A DNA stretch of 64,000 bases from SHVO01 sp041919675 (lineage in GTDB: Bacteria; Pseudomonadota; Alphaproteobacteria; Rhodospirillales; Rhodospirillaceae): assembly GCA_041919675.1 (NCBI GenBank), contig JAYRTJ010000003.1:1-64000 (forward strand). Reading direction: 5' to 3'. Below the pieces are notes generated by a model, which searched no databases, had not been told where the DNA came from, and saw only the letters and a program-made list of their open reading frames with translations. How positions within the stretch are numbered: position 1 is the stretch's first letter; every line of letters starts with the position of its first letter. A program made the translations under genes and the position numbers. Below are positions 8,546-16,553 of the stretch, piece after piece.

Positions 8546-9816
8546 CGCTTCAGATCCCGAGCCGCCATGGTCATTTCGTCGGCGGTGCGCAGCACCGTGG
8601 CCGACGACGTGTACGCGCGCTGCGTGACGATCAGCTTCGAGAACTGGTCGGCAAGATCGACGTTGGAGTGTTCCAGCGCGCCGATGACGAGTTGGGTGCG
8701 TCCCATCTGCGACCCGATGGCCGAGATTTCCATGTCGCCGGCCGCCACCGTGCGCTCGAACAGGTTGCCGCTCTTGGCTTCCAGGTTGTTCTCGGCCGTG
8801 AAACGCGCGGTCGCGAGCTGATAGAGGTTGCGCATCTGGCCGTTGGAATAGCTGCCGATCAGCATGCCGGTGTTGTCGAAGTAGGTATTGTTCAGGCGGC
8901 CCATGATGTAGCCGTCCTGCTGGATGTTCTGCACCGTGAGCGTGCCGTTGTCGGCGAGCTGGGTGAGCTTCTTCAAATCGACCGTCACGGTCTGATCCCC
9001 GGCGGGATCGTGAATGGTGGCTTCGATCTTGCCGTCCGGCGGATCGACGATGCCGCCCTTCCCATCGAACGCGATGGTGGGCGGGAAGAAGTCGACCGGG
9101 ATTTTCGACGTGTCGACGCCGATCGCTTCCATATCGAGAGTCCAGGAGGAGTCAAGGTTCGCGGTGAAACCGACGCCCAGCGTGCGCGAGGCGCCCGTGG
9201 CATCGACGAACGGCAGCCCGACGCTCTGGCGGCCGGTATTGGCGGCGGACAGATTCGCCTGCAACTGGATGTTCGTCGTGGCGCTGGATTCGAAAATGCT
9301 GTTGTTGTTGAACATGATCGGCTGCAACGTCGTGATGTCGTTCGCCGGACTGACGACGCCGTTCGCGTCGGCCGCCCACCCGTAGACGTAGCCGCCGGTC
9401 GAGGTCTTGAGCAGCACGCCCTGGTCGTTCTGGCCATTGCCGTCGCTGTCGACGCCGAGATCGACGGACTCGCCGAAGAACGCGCCGTCGCGCGTGAACT
9501 GATATTCGCCGAGACCTTGGGTGTTCTGATTGGTGATGAAGAAGCCGCGGCCATTGAGCGCGACGTCGAAGGTGCGGTTGGTGGTGGCGATGGCGCCCTG
9601 GCGGTCCACCTGGCGGAAGTCGTAGGTGTTGACGCTGAAATAGCTGCGCGAAAGCGGATCGACGTGATTGAGCAGGGTCGCGAAGTGAGACCCCTGGGCC
9701 TTGTAGGCCGTGGTGTTCACGTTGGCGATATTGGTCGAGATATTCGACATGTGCTGCGACTGGGCGTTCATCGCCTGCACAGCTGTGTTGAAAATCCCTT
9801 GGGTGCCTAAGCTCAT
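8542..9816 (-). CDS. flgE: Flagellar hook protein FlgE-like
   Basis: FlgE/F/G-family flagellar protein of about 425 residues. The N-terminal rod-type signature is NISTNIANVNTTAYKAQGSHF. DVALNGRGFFITNQN marks the conserved start of the D1/D2 part, and the C-terminus VDLADQFSKLIVTQRAY ... DEMTMAARDLKR is the coiled-coil export and assembly segment. Length fits a hook protein rather than FlgF or FlgG. The start at Met 9816 is preferred because GGAGAG lies 5 bases upstream; a longer frame to 9867 adds an unlike leader. No other flagellar gene is in the window. Confidence 0.88.
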   Translation of the reverse strand: MSLGTQGIFNTAVQAMNAQSQHMSNISTNIANVNTTAYKAQGSHFATLLNHVDPLSRSYFSVNTYDFRQVDRQGAIATTNRTFDVALNGRGFFITNQNTQGLGEYQFTRDGAFFGESVDLGVDSDGNGQNDQGVLLKTSTGGYVYGWAADANGVVSPANDITTLQPIMFNNNSIFESSATTNIQLQANLSAANTGRQSVGLPFVDATGASRTLGVGFTANLDSSWTLDMEAIGVDTSKIPVDFFPPTIAFDGKGGIVDPPDGKIEATIHDPAGDQTVTVDLKKLTQLADNGTLTVQNIQQDGYIMGRLNNTYFDNTGMLIGSYSNGQMRNLYQLATARFTAENNLEAKSGNLFERTVAAGDMEISAIGSQMGRTQLVIGALEHSNVDLADQFSKLIVTQRAYTSSATVLRTADEMTMAARDLKR

Positions 9817-10007
9817 CTCGCTCTCCGCTCCGTCGGGCCCGAAACCGCGCGCTTTTCCCAAGCGCACACTTCGAGCGTCGGTTCGGATGTAGCAAGGGCC
9901 GTGCCAGCGGCGTGATTGAGGAAATTCAAGGCTTTAGGGGCGCCTCCGGGCCGCGGGAGGCCGTCTCATCCGGCAGAAGCGGCGCAGCGGCGGCAGAAAT
10001 TGCCGGG

Positions 10008-10454
10008 CTACCAGAGCAAGGTGGTGGGCTTCGGCATGGCTTTGCGCGCCAGCACGGTGACGAAGCCCTTGATGCAGCGCACGAGGGTCCAGACCATCCA
10101 CCACAGGAAGATCGCGCCCGAGACGATCAGCACCGGCGGCACGCCCTCGGGCATGAGGAACTCGCCGCCCGCCGGCGTCTCGGCCATCATGGCCGCGAAG
10201 TTCACCAGGATGTAGCTCATGCCGATCATGCTGGCGACGATAAGGGTCACCAGGCCGAACCAGAACGTGCGCGCCTGGTAGGAGAAGTGCGACAGCGCGA
10301 CCGGCCCGGCGTTGGCCATGCCTGTGTGCGCCATGATGACTCCCACAAGGGCCAAGGGCGCGAAGAAAAAACCCAGACCGTAAAGTACGTAGATGACCGT
10401 CGGCACCGTCAAGGTCTCCACGGTGACGGTCACATGCGCGGCGGTATCAGTCAT
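10008..10454 (-). CDS. Small multi-pass membrane protein (DUF4870-like)
   Basis: A 148-residue protein with three or four predicted membrane spans: VIYVLYGLGFFFAPLALVGVIMA, TFWFGLVTLIVASMIGMSYILV and VLIVSGAIFLWWMVWTLVRCI. The segment LSHFSYQARTFWFGL resembles the HxxxQ.R..W motif of alphaproteobacterial DUF4870-type proteins. It is flanked by the hook gene and thiG on the same strand, but gaps of about 190 and 85 bp suggest its own transcript. Function unknown. Confidence 0.7.
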   Translation of the reverse strand: MTDTAAHVTVTVETLTVPTVIYVLYGLGFFFAPLALVGVIMAHTGMANAGPVALSHFSYQARTFWFGLVTLIVASMIGMSYILVNFAAMMAETPAGGEFLMPEGVPPVLIVSGAIFLWWMVWTLVRCIKGFVTVLARKAMPKPTTLLW

Positions 10455-10497
10455 AGGGCCCCCTCTCCAACGGAGCGAAGTATAGAGCCTTAGATGA

Positions 10498-10541
10498 ACC
10501 CCGCCACCCTGCTTCGCTCTGCGAGCTTCGCAGGGCGGGTT
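10498..10541. terminator. Palindrome after thiG
   Basis: A long imperfect palindrome (CCCGCCACCCTGC ... GCAGGGCGGG) lies between the thiG stop and the next minus-strand gene. It can fold into a stable hairpin and is of the kind found repeatedly between alphaproteobacterial genes. It probably ends or stabilises the thiS-thiG transcript; the U-run is short. Confidence 0.5.
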
Positions 10542-11328
10542 AGATCAAGCCGGCGAGCGGCGATGACGGATCGGCGTACATCTTGCGCGGCATGCGCCCC
10601 GCGAGATAGGCGAGCCGGCCGCCTTCGACCGCGAGTTTCATGGCGCGGGCCATCTTGACCGGATCCTTGGCCGCGGCGATGGCGGTGTTCATGAGAACGC
10701 CGTCGCAGCCGAGTTCCATGGCGATGGCGGCGTCCGAGGCCGTTCCCACGCCGGCGTCCACCAGCACGGGCACTTTCGCCTGCTCGACGATGATGCGGAT
10801 GCTGACCGGGTTCTGAATGCCGAGGCCCGAACCGATCGGCGCGGCCAGCGGCATGATGGCGCAGCAGCCGATCTCCTCCAGGCGTTTGCACATGATGGGA
10901 TCGTCGGTGCAGTAGACCATCACGTCGAACTTGTCCTTGATCAGCGCTTCGGCGGCTTTCAGGGTTTCGACGATGTTGGGATAGAGCGTCTTCTGGTCGC
11001 CCAGCACCTCGAGTTTCACGAGGTTCCAGCCGCCGGCTTCGCGAGCGAGACGCAAGGTGCGCACGGCGTCGTCGGCGGTGTAACAGCCGGCCGTGTTGGG
11101 CAGATAGGTGTATTTCTTGGGATCCACGAAATCGACCAGCATGGGCTGGGACGGATCGGAGAGATTCACGCGGCGCACGGCGACGGTGACGATCTCGGCG
11201 CCCGAGGCCGCGATGGCGCGCGCGGTTTCCGCGAAGTCCTTGTACTTGCCCGTGCCGACAAGAAGGCGCGAGGTGAAGCGCCGGCCGGCGACAACGAAGG
11301 AGTCGGTGGCGGGGTCGATGTGGTTCAT
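10540..11328 (-). CDS. thiG: Thiazole synthase ThiG
   Basis: TIM-barrel enzyme that builds the thiazole phosphate of thiamine from 1-deoxyxylulose 5-phosphate, dehydroglycine and ThiS-thiocarboxylate. It has 262 residues, full length. LLVGTGKYKDF and the VTVAVRR strand are characteristic; the lysine of the substrate imine lies in the region of NLVKLEVLGD. PVLVDAGVGTASDAAIAMELGCDGVLMNTAIA is the phosphate-binding end of the barrel. It follows thiS in a thiamine operon controlled by the TPP riboswitch, with an inverted-repeat element between the two genes. Confidence 0.97.
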   Translation of the reverse strand: MNHIDPATDSFVVAGRRFTSRLLVGTGKYKDFAETARAIAASGAEIVTVAVRRVNLSDPSQPMLVDFVDPKKYTYLPNTAGCYTADDAVRTLRLAREAGGWNLVKLEVLGDQKTLYPNIVETLKAAEALIKDKFDVMVYCTDDPIMCKRLEEIGCCAIMPLAAPIGSGLGIQNPVSIRIIVEQAKVPVLVDAGVGTASDAAIAMELGCDGVLMNTAIAAAKDPVKMARAMKLAVEGGRLAYLAGRMPRKMYADPSSPLAGLI

Positions 11329-11361
11329 GGGAAGCCTCGGTTTTTCTTCAACAGCGCTGCA

Positions 11362-11439
11362 TTGGGGTCAGACACCAAAACCGCGCGACATATATGCGTC
11401 TCTATCGAGGGCCCCGGCGGTATTGGTGTCTGACCCCAA
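11362..11439. repeat. Inverted repeat element between thiS and thiG
   Basis: Perfect 17-bp arms: 11362-11378 (TTGGGGTCAGACACCAA) and 11423-11439, its exact reverse complement, separated by 44 bp. Related arms occur near 18280-18323 and at 23359-23433. This is a small dispersed REP-like family. Placed inside an operon, it would form a long stem in the thiS-thiG transcript. Confidence 0.85.
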
Positions 11440-11459
11440 CGCCGCTTTGCGAGCGCTGC

Positions 11460-11660
11460 TCAGCCGCCGCCGATGAAATGCACGATCTCCATTCGGTCGC
11501 CGTCGGCGATCCGGGTGGCGGCAAAGGCGGACTTGGGCACGATCTCGAGATTGCGCTCGACCGCGACCTTCTTGGATTGAATGCCGAGATGCGCGAGCAG
11601 CCCTTCGACCGAAAGGCCGTCGGGAATCGCGCGCGCGTCGCCGTTCAAGGTGATGTTCAA
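11460..11660 (-). CDS. thiS: Sulfur carrier protein ThiS
   Basis: A 66-residue ubiquitin-like carrier ending VHFIGGG. The C-terminal Gly-Gly is adenylated and thiocarboxylated to carry sulfur to ThiG. The start is TTG at 11660 (MNITLNGDARAIPDGLSVEGLLAHLG), preceded after 5 bases by a very strong GGGAGGGAG ribosome site. That site overlaps the 3' edge of the TPP riboswitch, so ligand binding probably blocks translation. It is first in the operon, ahead of thiG. Confidence 0.95.
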   Translation of the reverse strand: MNITLNGDARAIPDGLSVEGLLAHLGIQSKKVAVERNLEIVPKSAFAATRIADGDRMEIVHFIGGG

Positions 11661-11667
11661 GGATACT

Positions 11668-11768
11668 CCCTCCCTTCGCTGGCATGACCCAGATCAGGTT
11701 CAGCGGGTTCCGGACAGATTGCCCAGTCTCAGCCCAAAGAGGTCGGGCACCCCGGTTCGGGCGGAAGA
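11668..11768 (-). promoter_or_regulatory. TPP (THI-box) riboswitch
   Basis: Read on the minus strand, the region holds the conserved THI-box elements in order: GGGGTGCCC, GGGCTGAGA, then ACCTGATCTGGGTCATGCC and AGCGAAGGGA. Its 3' end runs straight into the thiS ribosome site (11666-11674), which favours control at translation start. The ligand is thiamine pyrophosphate, and binding shuts the operon. Confidence 0.95.
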
Positions 11769-11959
11769 TGGGGGACCAGGGCCCCCAAGTCAAGCGTCCA
11801 GGGCGGCCCCTAAAGACAGCTAGTCCATTGCAACCATTAAATTTTATCCCGCCTGACCGGTCGCAAGGTTGCCGCAACCAATAGGGTGGTATATCCCTGT
11901 CTCGGCTCCGCGACCGCCCGCCCGGGTTCGGTCACTGGGCCAGGGTAGGAAAAACAAGC

Positions 11960-12412
11960 TTGAGCCGTACCATCGTTGTGCTGAACGGCCCGAACCTCAA
12001 TTTACTGGGGCAGCGGGAACCGGAGATTTATGGCCGCGGGTCCTTAGAGGACATCAAGGCGGCCACGCTCGCGCGCGCGAAGACCCACGGGCTCGAGGCC
12101 AATTTCCGCCAGAGCAACGATGAAGGCGAACTGGTCACGGCGATCCAGGGGGCGCGTACGTCAGCCGCCGGGATCATCATCAACGCCGCCGCTTATACCC
12201 ATACCTCGGTCGCGATCCTGGATGCGCTGCTCGCCAGCGACCTGCCGGTGATCGAGGTTCATCTGTCCAACATCTACAAACGCGAGGAGTTCCGTCATCA
12301 CTCCTACGTCAGCCGCGCGGCAACCGGCGTGATTTGCGGGTTCGGCGCGCACGGCTACGAGCTGGCCGTGGATGCGATGGCTAACATTCTCGTTTCAAGG
12401 AAGACAAAGTGA
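11960..12412 (+). CDS. aroQ: 3-dehydroquinate dehydratase, type II
   Basis: Shikimate-pathway enzyme converting 3-dehydroquinate to 3-dehydroshikimate; 150 residues, the dodecameric class. LNGPNLNLLGQREPEIYG contains the catalytic Tyr and lid Arg. INAAAYTHTSVAILDAL and EVHLSNIYKREEFRHHSY carry the active-site Asn and His. It starts at TTG 11960 with AGGA upstream. Its stop overlaps the accB start by 4 bp (GTGA), the usual aroQ-accB-accC order. Confidence 0.96.
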   Translation: MSRTIVVLNGPNLNLLGQREPEIYGRGSLEDIKAATLARAKTHGLEANFRQSNDEGELVTAIQGARTSAAGIIINAAAYTHTSVAILDALLASDLPVIEVHLSNIYKREEFRHHSYVSRAATGVICGFGAHGYELAVDAMANILVSRKTK

Positions 12413-12990
12413 AGAAGACCGTACAGAAAGCCGCGAAGGGCGCCGCCAAAAGCGCCGCCAAGAAACAAGCTCCCGCCGCGCCGAAAGCCGCTGCAAAGGC
12501 CGCTGAAAGCAAGTCCGCCGGTGGACGCAGCATCGACGGCTCGCTGGTGAAGCAACTGGCGTCGATCCTCGACGAAACGGCGCTGACGGAAATCGAATAT
12601 GAAGCGGGCGGAGTCCGCGTGCGCGTCGCGCGCAATCACGGCGCCGGCGGTTATGCCGCCGCTCCAGCCGCGTTCGCCGCGCCGGCCCTTGTCGCCGCCG
12701 CCCTGCCCGCGCCGGTCGCCGCCGCTCCGGCCGCGCCCGCCGATCCGGCCAGCCACCCGGGCACCGTGAAGTCGCCGATGGTCGGCGTGTGCTACCTCCT
12801 TCCGGAACCCGGCGCCGCGCCGTTCGCCAAGGAAGGCGACAGCGTGAGCGAAGGCCAGACCCTGTGCCTGATCGAAGCCATGAAGACGTTCAATCCCGTC
12901 AAGGCACCGCGCGCGGGAAAAGTCGTGAAGATCATCGCTGAAAATGGCGCGCCGGTGGAATACGGCGAGCCGATCCTGATCATCGAGTAG
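12409..12990 (+). CDS. accB: Biotin carboxyl carrier protein of acetyl-CoA carboxylase
   Basis: Carries biotin between the biotin carboxylase and carboxyltransferase halves of acetyl-CoA carboxylase in fatty-acid synthesis. The biotinylated lysine is in EAMKTFNPVKAP, near residue 160. A Lys/Ala-rich leader (about residues 1-40) is longer than in E. coli, and an Ala/Pro linker (about residues 80-118) joins the helical part to the biotinyl domain. The start is GTG 12409, coupled to the aroQ stop. accC follows after 7 bp. Confidence 0.95.
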   Translation: MKKTVQKAAKGAAKSAAKKQAPAAPKAAAKAAESKSAGGRSIDGSLVKQLASILDETALTEIEYEAGGVRVRVARNHGAGGYAAAPAAFAAPALVAAALPAPVAAAPAAPADPASHPGTVKSPMVGVCYLLPEPGAAPFAKEGDSVSEGQTLCLIEAMKTFNPVKAPRAGKVVKIIAENGAPVEYGEPILIIE

Positions 12991-12997
12991 CCGCGGA

Positions 12998-14350
12998 ATG
13001 TTCGAGAAAATCCTCATCGCGAACCGCGGCGAGATCGCGCTGCGCATTCAACGCGCGGCCCGCGAAATGGGCATCCAGACGGTGGCGGTTCACTCGACCG
13101 CCGATTCCGAAGCGATGCATGTGCGCCTGGCCGACGAGTCCGTGTGCATCGGTCCGCCGGCGGCGCGCGAAAGCTACCTGAACAAGGCCGCGATCATCTC
13201 CGCCGCCACGATCACGGGCGCCGACGCGATTCACCCCGGCTATGGCTTCCTGTCGGAGAACGCCGAGTTCGCCGAAATGGTGGCCGACCACAACCTCACC
13301 TTCATCGGCCCGGCCCCGGTGCATATCCGCACCATGGGCGACAAGGTGCTGGCGAAGAAGACGGCGAAGGAAACCGGCATTCCGGTGGTGCCCGGCTCCG
13401 ACGGCGCGGTCGCGTCCGAGGACGAAGCGGTGAAGATCGCCGACGACATCGGTTATCCGGTGCTTTTGAAGGCCAGCGCCGGCGGCGGCGGCCGCGGCAT
13501 GAAAGTGGCGCAGAACCGCGAGCAAGTGCGCGAAGCCTTCCAGGTCGCGTCCGCCGAAGCCAAGGCCGCCTTCGGCAACGGCGAACTCTACATGGAAAAG
13601 TACCTGGGCAAACCGCGCCACATCGAAATCCAGGTCCTTGGCGACAAACACGGCAACGTCGTGCACCTGGGCGAGCGCGATTGTTCCTTGCAGCGCCGTC
13701 ACCAGAAGATCTTCGAGGAAACCCCGTCTCCGGCGCTCAACGCCGGCCAGCGCGAGGAGATCGGCGCCGTGGTCGTGAAGGCCATGAAGAAGCTCGGCTA
13801 CGATAACGCCGGCACGGTTGAGTTCCTGTACGAAGATGGAAAATTCTATTTCATCGAGATGAACACCCGCCTGCAGGTGGAGCATCCGGTTACAGAAATG
13901 GTGACCGGCCTCGACCTCGTGCGTGAACAGATCCGCGTGGCCGCCGGGCTCGAACTCGGCTTCACGCAGAAGGACATCACGTTCGAAGGCTGTTCGATGG
14001 AATGCCGCATCAACGCCGAGAACCCGGAAACCTTCGCCCCGTCGCCGGGCAAGATCACCGGTTACCATTCGCCGGGCGGGCGCCGCGTGCGCGTGGACTC
14101 GGGCCTGTTCTCCGGCTTCAAAATTCCGCCGCATTACGATAGTCTGATCGCCAAGCTGATCGTGCAGGGCGCGACACGCGAAGAGTGCCTGATGCGCATG
14201 CGCCGCGCGCTGCATGAGTACGTGATCGACGGCATCCAGACGACGATCCCGCTGCACATGGCGGTGCTGTCCGAACCGGCGGTCATCAACGGCGAATACG
14301 ACATCCGCTGGCTGGAGAGCTTCATCGAGCGGCTGAAGACTGAAAAGTGA
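12998..14350 (+). CDS. accC: Acetyl-CoA carboxylase, biotin carboxylase subunit
   Basis: ATP-grasp enzyme that carboxylates biotin on AccB; 450 residues, full length. FEKILIANRGEIALRI begins the domain. KASAGGGGRGMK (about 13465-13503) is the glycine-rich ATP loop. EKYLGKPRHIEIQ and EMNTRLQVEHPVTE (about 13856-13900) hold metal and catalytic residues. It sits directly after accB in the same operon, and aat follows after about 43 bp. Confidence 0.97.
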   Translation: MFEKILIANRGEIALRIQRAAREMGIQTVAVHSTADSEAMHVRLADESVCIGPPAARESYLNKAAIISAATITGADAIHPGYGFLSENAEFAEMVADHNLTFIGPAPVHIRTMGDKVLAKKTAKETGIPVVPGSDGAVASEDEAVKIADDIGYPVLLKASAGGGGRGMKVAQNREQVREAFQVASAEAKAAFGNGELYMEKYLGKPRHIEIQVLGDKHGNVVHLGERDCSLQRRHQKIFEETPSPALNAGQREEIGAVVVKAMKKLGYDNAGTVEFLYEDGKFYFIEMNTRLQVEHPVTEMVTGLDLVREQIRVAAGLELGFTQKDITFEGCSMECRINAENPETFAPSPGKITGYHSPGGRRVRVDSGLFSGFKIPPHYDSLIAKLIVQGATREECLMRMRRALHEYVIDGIQTTIPLHMAVLSEPAVINGEYDIRWLESFIERLKTEK

Positions 14351-14393
14351 GGCGCATGCGTCCTCACATTTCGCAAGGGAGTGTGAGGACGGC

Positions 14394-15062
14394 GTGACCA
14401 TCACCCCGGAACTTGTGCTCAAGGCTTACGCCTATGGGGTCTTTCCCATGGCGAAGTCGCGCGAGGACACTGAAGTGTTCTGGGTGCAGCCGAAGCTGCG
14501 CGGCGTCATCCCTCTCGACCAATTCCATGTCTCCCGATCTTTACGCAAAACCCTGCGCCGCGGGGTTTTCCGCGTGACCGCCAACGCCGATTTCGCCGGC
14601 GTGCTCGAAGGCTGCGCCGAAAGCGCCGAAGGGCGCATCGACACTTGGATCAACAATCACATCATGGACCTGTTCATCCAACTGCATGAAGCCGGGCTCG
14701 CGCACAGCATCGAAACCTGGCTGGACGACGAGGACGGCACGCCGCATTTGGCAGGCGGGCTGTACGGCCTTGCGATGGGCGCGGCCTTCTTCGGGGAAAG
14801 CATGTTCAGCCGGGCAACCGATGCGTCAAAAGTCGCGCTCACGCACCTTGCCGCCATCCTCAAGAAAGGCGGTTTCACCCTGCTCGATACCCAGTTCATC
14901 ACCGACCATCTGAAGACGTTCGGCGCGATCGAGATTCCGCAGAAGGATTATCTCATTCAATTAAGCGCGGCGCTCGCGCGCCGGGGCGACTTCGGGGCCC
15001 CTGTGTCTCAGTCCGACTTGGAAGCCTTGCTGCTTTCGCAGCGGAGCACCCAGATATCGTAG
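14394..15062 (+). CDS. aat: Leucyl/phenylalanyl-tRNA--protein transferase
   Basis: Adds Leu or Phe from aminoacyl-tRNA to proteins with N-terminal Arg or Lys, marking them for ClpS/ClpAP. It has 222 residues. Family motifs are YAYGVFPMAKSRED, FWVQPKLRGVIPLD and LAGGLYGLAMGAAFFGESMFSRATDASK. It begins at GTG 14394 and is last in the aroQ-accBC group. Its 3' end overlaps the convergent DUF2155 gene by about 55 bp. Confidence 0.96.
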   Translation: MTITPELVLKAYAYGVFPMAKSREDTEVFWVQPKLRGVIPLDQFHVSRSLRKTLRRGVFRVTANADFAGVLEGCAESAEGRIDTWINNHIMDLFIQLHEAGLAHSIETWLDDEDGTPHLAGGLYGLAMGAAFFGESMFSRATDASKVALTHLAAILKKGGFTLLDTQFITDHLKTFGAIEIPQKDYLIQLSAALARRGDFGAPVSQSDLEALLLSQRSTQIS

Positions 15063-15448
15063 ACCGGGTGATCGAGCGCCGAGAGCGCCGGGCTCGAGCC
15101 GAACATCCAGCCGCTGAACACCTTTTTCTTCTCGCCTTTTTCGGGCTGATCGAAGATCTCGACGAAGGCCGCGTTCTCGGGCGGCTCTTCGGGCGGATGC
15201 GTGAAACACGAACGCGTGACGATCTCGAGGGTGCCGAAGTGGACCGGCGCGTTGATGGCGCCCGACACGGTGTTCACGCGTCCCGTCACCTTATCGAGGT
15301 TTCCGAATACCACCGTATCCATCGGGATGTCGGTCGCCTGAGCCGGCGCCGCCACAAGCGCGGCCAGCGCGAGACATCCCAGGGTCTGTGCGAAAGCAAT
15401 TTTCATGAAGCCCGTCCTGAACAACGTATGAGCGAACTTTTTGTTCAT
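15008..15448 (-). CDS. DUF2155 exported protein
   Basis: A 146-residue secreted protein. After a signal peptide (about residues 15-38, ending APAQA) comes the conserved DUF2155 core: DKVTGRVNTVSGAINAPVHFGTLEI, CFTHPPEEPPENAAFVEI and VFSGWMFGSSPALSALDHPVYDIWVLRC. Function unknown, though the family is conserved beside mlaD-like and NDUFA12 genes in alphaproteobacteria. The ATG at 15448 overlaps the upstream stop (ATGA); an internal Met at 15406 with AGGA upstream is the alternative start. Confidence 0.88.
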   Translation of the reverse strand: MNKKFAHTLFRTGFMKIAFAQTLGCLALAALVAAPAQATDIPMDTVVFGNLDKVTGRVNTVSGAINAPVHFGTLEIVTRSCFTHPPEEPPENAAFVEIFDQPEKGEKKKVFSGWMFGSSPALSALDHPVYDIWVLRCESSKASKSD

Positions 15449-15939
15449 TGTGGGGCAGGCACGGCCGGGGCCGCCGCGCCGCCGCCGTTGCCGCTGTTGG
15501 TGGCCAGGAAGATGATCTCGCCCACCAGATCTTCCAGGGATTGGAAGTCGCGGGTCTTGGCGATGGCACCGCCGCCGGCGATACGTTCGGCCGCCTGACC
15601 GGGCACGAGGTTGATGTATTTGCCGCCCAAAAGACCGTCGGACACGATCGCCGCCGTGGTGTCGACGGGCAGCTTCACGTCGGACGAAATGGACATGGTG
15701 ACCTTGGCTTCAAAGGTCTGCGGATCGAGATGCTGGCCGGTGACCGTGCCGACATTGATTCCGCTGATGCGCACATCGCTGCCGCGTTCCAGGCCGCCGA
15801 CCTTGAGGAAGGTCGCGGTGACGTCGTAGCCGGTAACCGCGCGCAGGTCCGCGGCCGAGTAAGCGAAGACGAGGAACATGGCCGCGATCACGAGCACCAC
15901 GGCGCCGAGGACGGTTTCGATGGGATTGCGTCTGGTCAT
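15445..15939 (-). CDS. mlaD: MCE-domain lipid-transport protein MlaD-like
   Basis: Inner-membrane anchored periplasmic MCE protein, 164 residues: one transmembrane helix (residues about 8-28) and one MCE domain (TATFLKVGGLERGSDVRISGINVGTV; DGLLGGKYINLVPG). In the Mla system such proteins form hexameric rings that carry phospholipid between membranes. It overlaps the DUF2155 gene and the second MCE gene by 4 bp each, so translation is coupled. No MlaE permease or MlaF ATPase is in the window. Confidence 0.9.
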   Translation of the reverse strand: MTRRNPIETVLGAVVLVIAAMFLVFAYSAADLRAVTGYDVTATFLKVGGLERGSDVRISGINVGTVTGQHLDPQTFEAKVTMSISSDVKLPVDTTAAIVSDGLLGGKYINLVPGQAAERIAGGGAIAKTRDFQSLEDLVGEIIFLATNSGNGGGAAAPAVPAPQ

Positions 15940-16448
15940 GGTGAATTCGGGGCTGGGGATGAAACTTCAACCGGCGGCGCGTTCACGGCCGCTTGCGCGG
16001 CCTTGGCGCGCTGCACGATAAGCGCGACGAGGTCTTCCAGGATCACGGCGTCCTGACTGAAGGAAATGCGCGCGCCGTTCTTGAGGTTGCGGTCCGAGCC
16101 GCCCGGCCGCAGCTCGACATACTTTTGACCGAACAAGCCGTCGGTCTCGATGACGGCGGCGGTATCGTCGGGAAGATCGAGCGCTTCGTCGAAGCGGAAA
16201 CTCAAGAGCGCGCGGCCGCGGCTATCGACGCTCATATGCGCGACGGCGCCGATATCAAGGCCGGCCACGCGCACGGGCGTACCGACATGAACACCGTCGA
16301 CGCGATCAAAATCCGCCAACAAATGGAAAAGGCCGTCGTCCGTGCGCTGCGCGGCGCGATTGGTGAGCGCGACGAGCAAGAGGCCCACCGCGAGCACGAC
16401 AGCCGCGATAGCGCCGACAAATGTCTCGCGCTGTTCGGCCGTCCGCAT
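15936..16448 (-). CDS. Second MCE-domain protein (MlaD paralogue)
   Basis: A membrane-anchored MCE protein of about 170 residues: TM helix VGAIAAVVLAVGLLLVAL, then DFDRVDGVHVGTPVRVAGLDIGAV and ETDGLFGQKYVELRPGG, matching the MCE core. ISFSQDAVILEDLVALIVQ parallels the tail of its neighbour. It is divergent from the adjacent MlaD-like protein yet has the same layout. The start at Met 16448 is chosen over 16460 because it begins just before the TM helix. It leads a coupled chain with the next MCE gene and DUF2155. Confidence 0.88.
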   Translation of the reverse strand: MRTAEQRETFVGAIAAVVLAVGLLLVALTNRAAQRTDDGLFHLLADFDRVDGVHVGTPVRVAGLDIGAVAHMSVDSRGRALLSFRFDEALDLPDDTAAVIETDGLFGQKYVELRPGGSDRNLKNGARISFSQDAVILEDLVALIVQRAKAAQAAVNAPPVEVSSPAPNSP

Positions 16449-16497
16449 CAGATGCGCCACTTGCGAAATTTGTGCACGGCCGATTCTTTATGTTTGC

Positions 16498-16542
16498 GCG
16501 CGATCTGATCGGAAAACCGCTTCACACTTTTCCGGATCACGC
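16498..16542. repeat. Palindromic intergenic repeat
   Basis: The arms CGCGATCTGATCGGAAAA and TTTTCCGGATCACGCG flank CCGCTTCACAC. This CGGAAAA-CCGCTTCACAC-TTTTCCG palindrome is a familiar intergenic repeat in Rhizobiales-like genomes. It sits between the NDUFA12 stop and the MCE gene start on the minus strand. Confidence 0.65.
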
Positions 16543-16553
16543 GCTTGCACTGA

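Noticed and set aside
12980..14422. A 480-codon open frame opposite accC
   Set aside because: Antisense shadow of accC with no recognisable domain.
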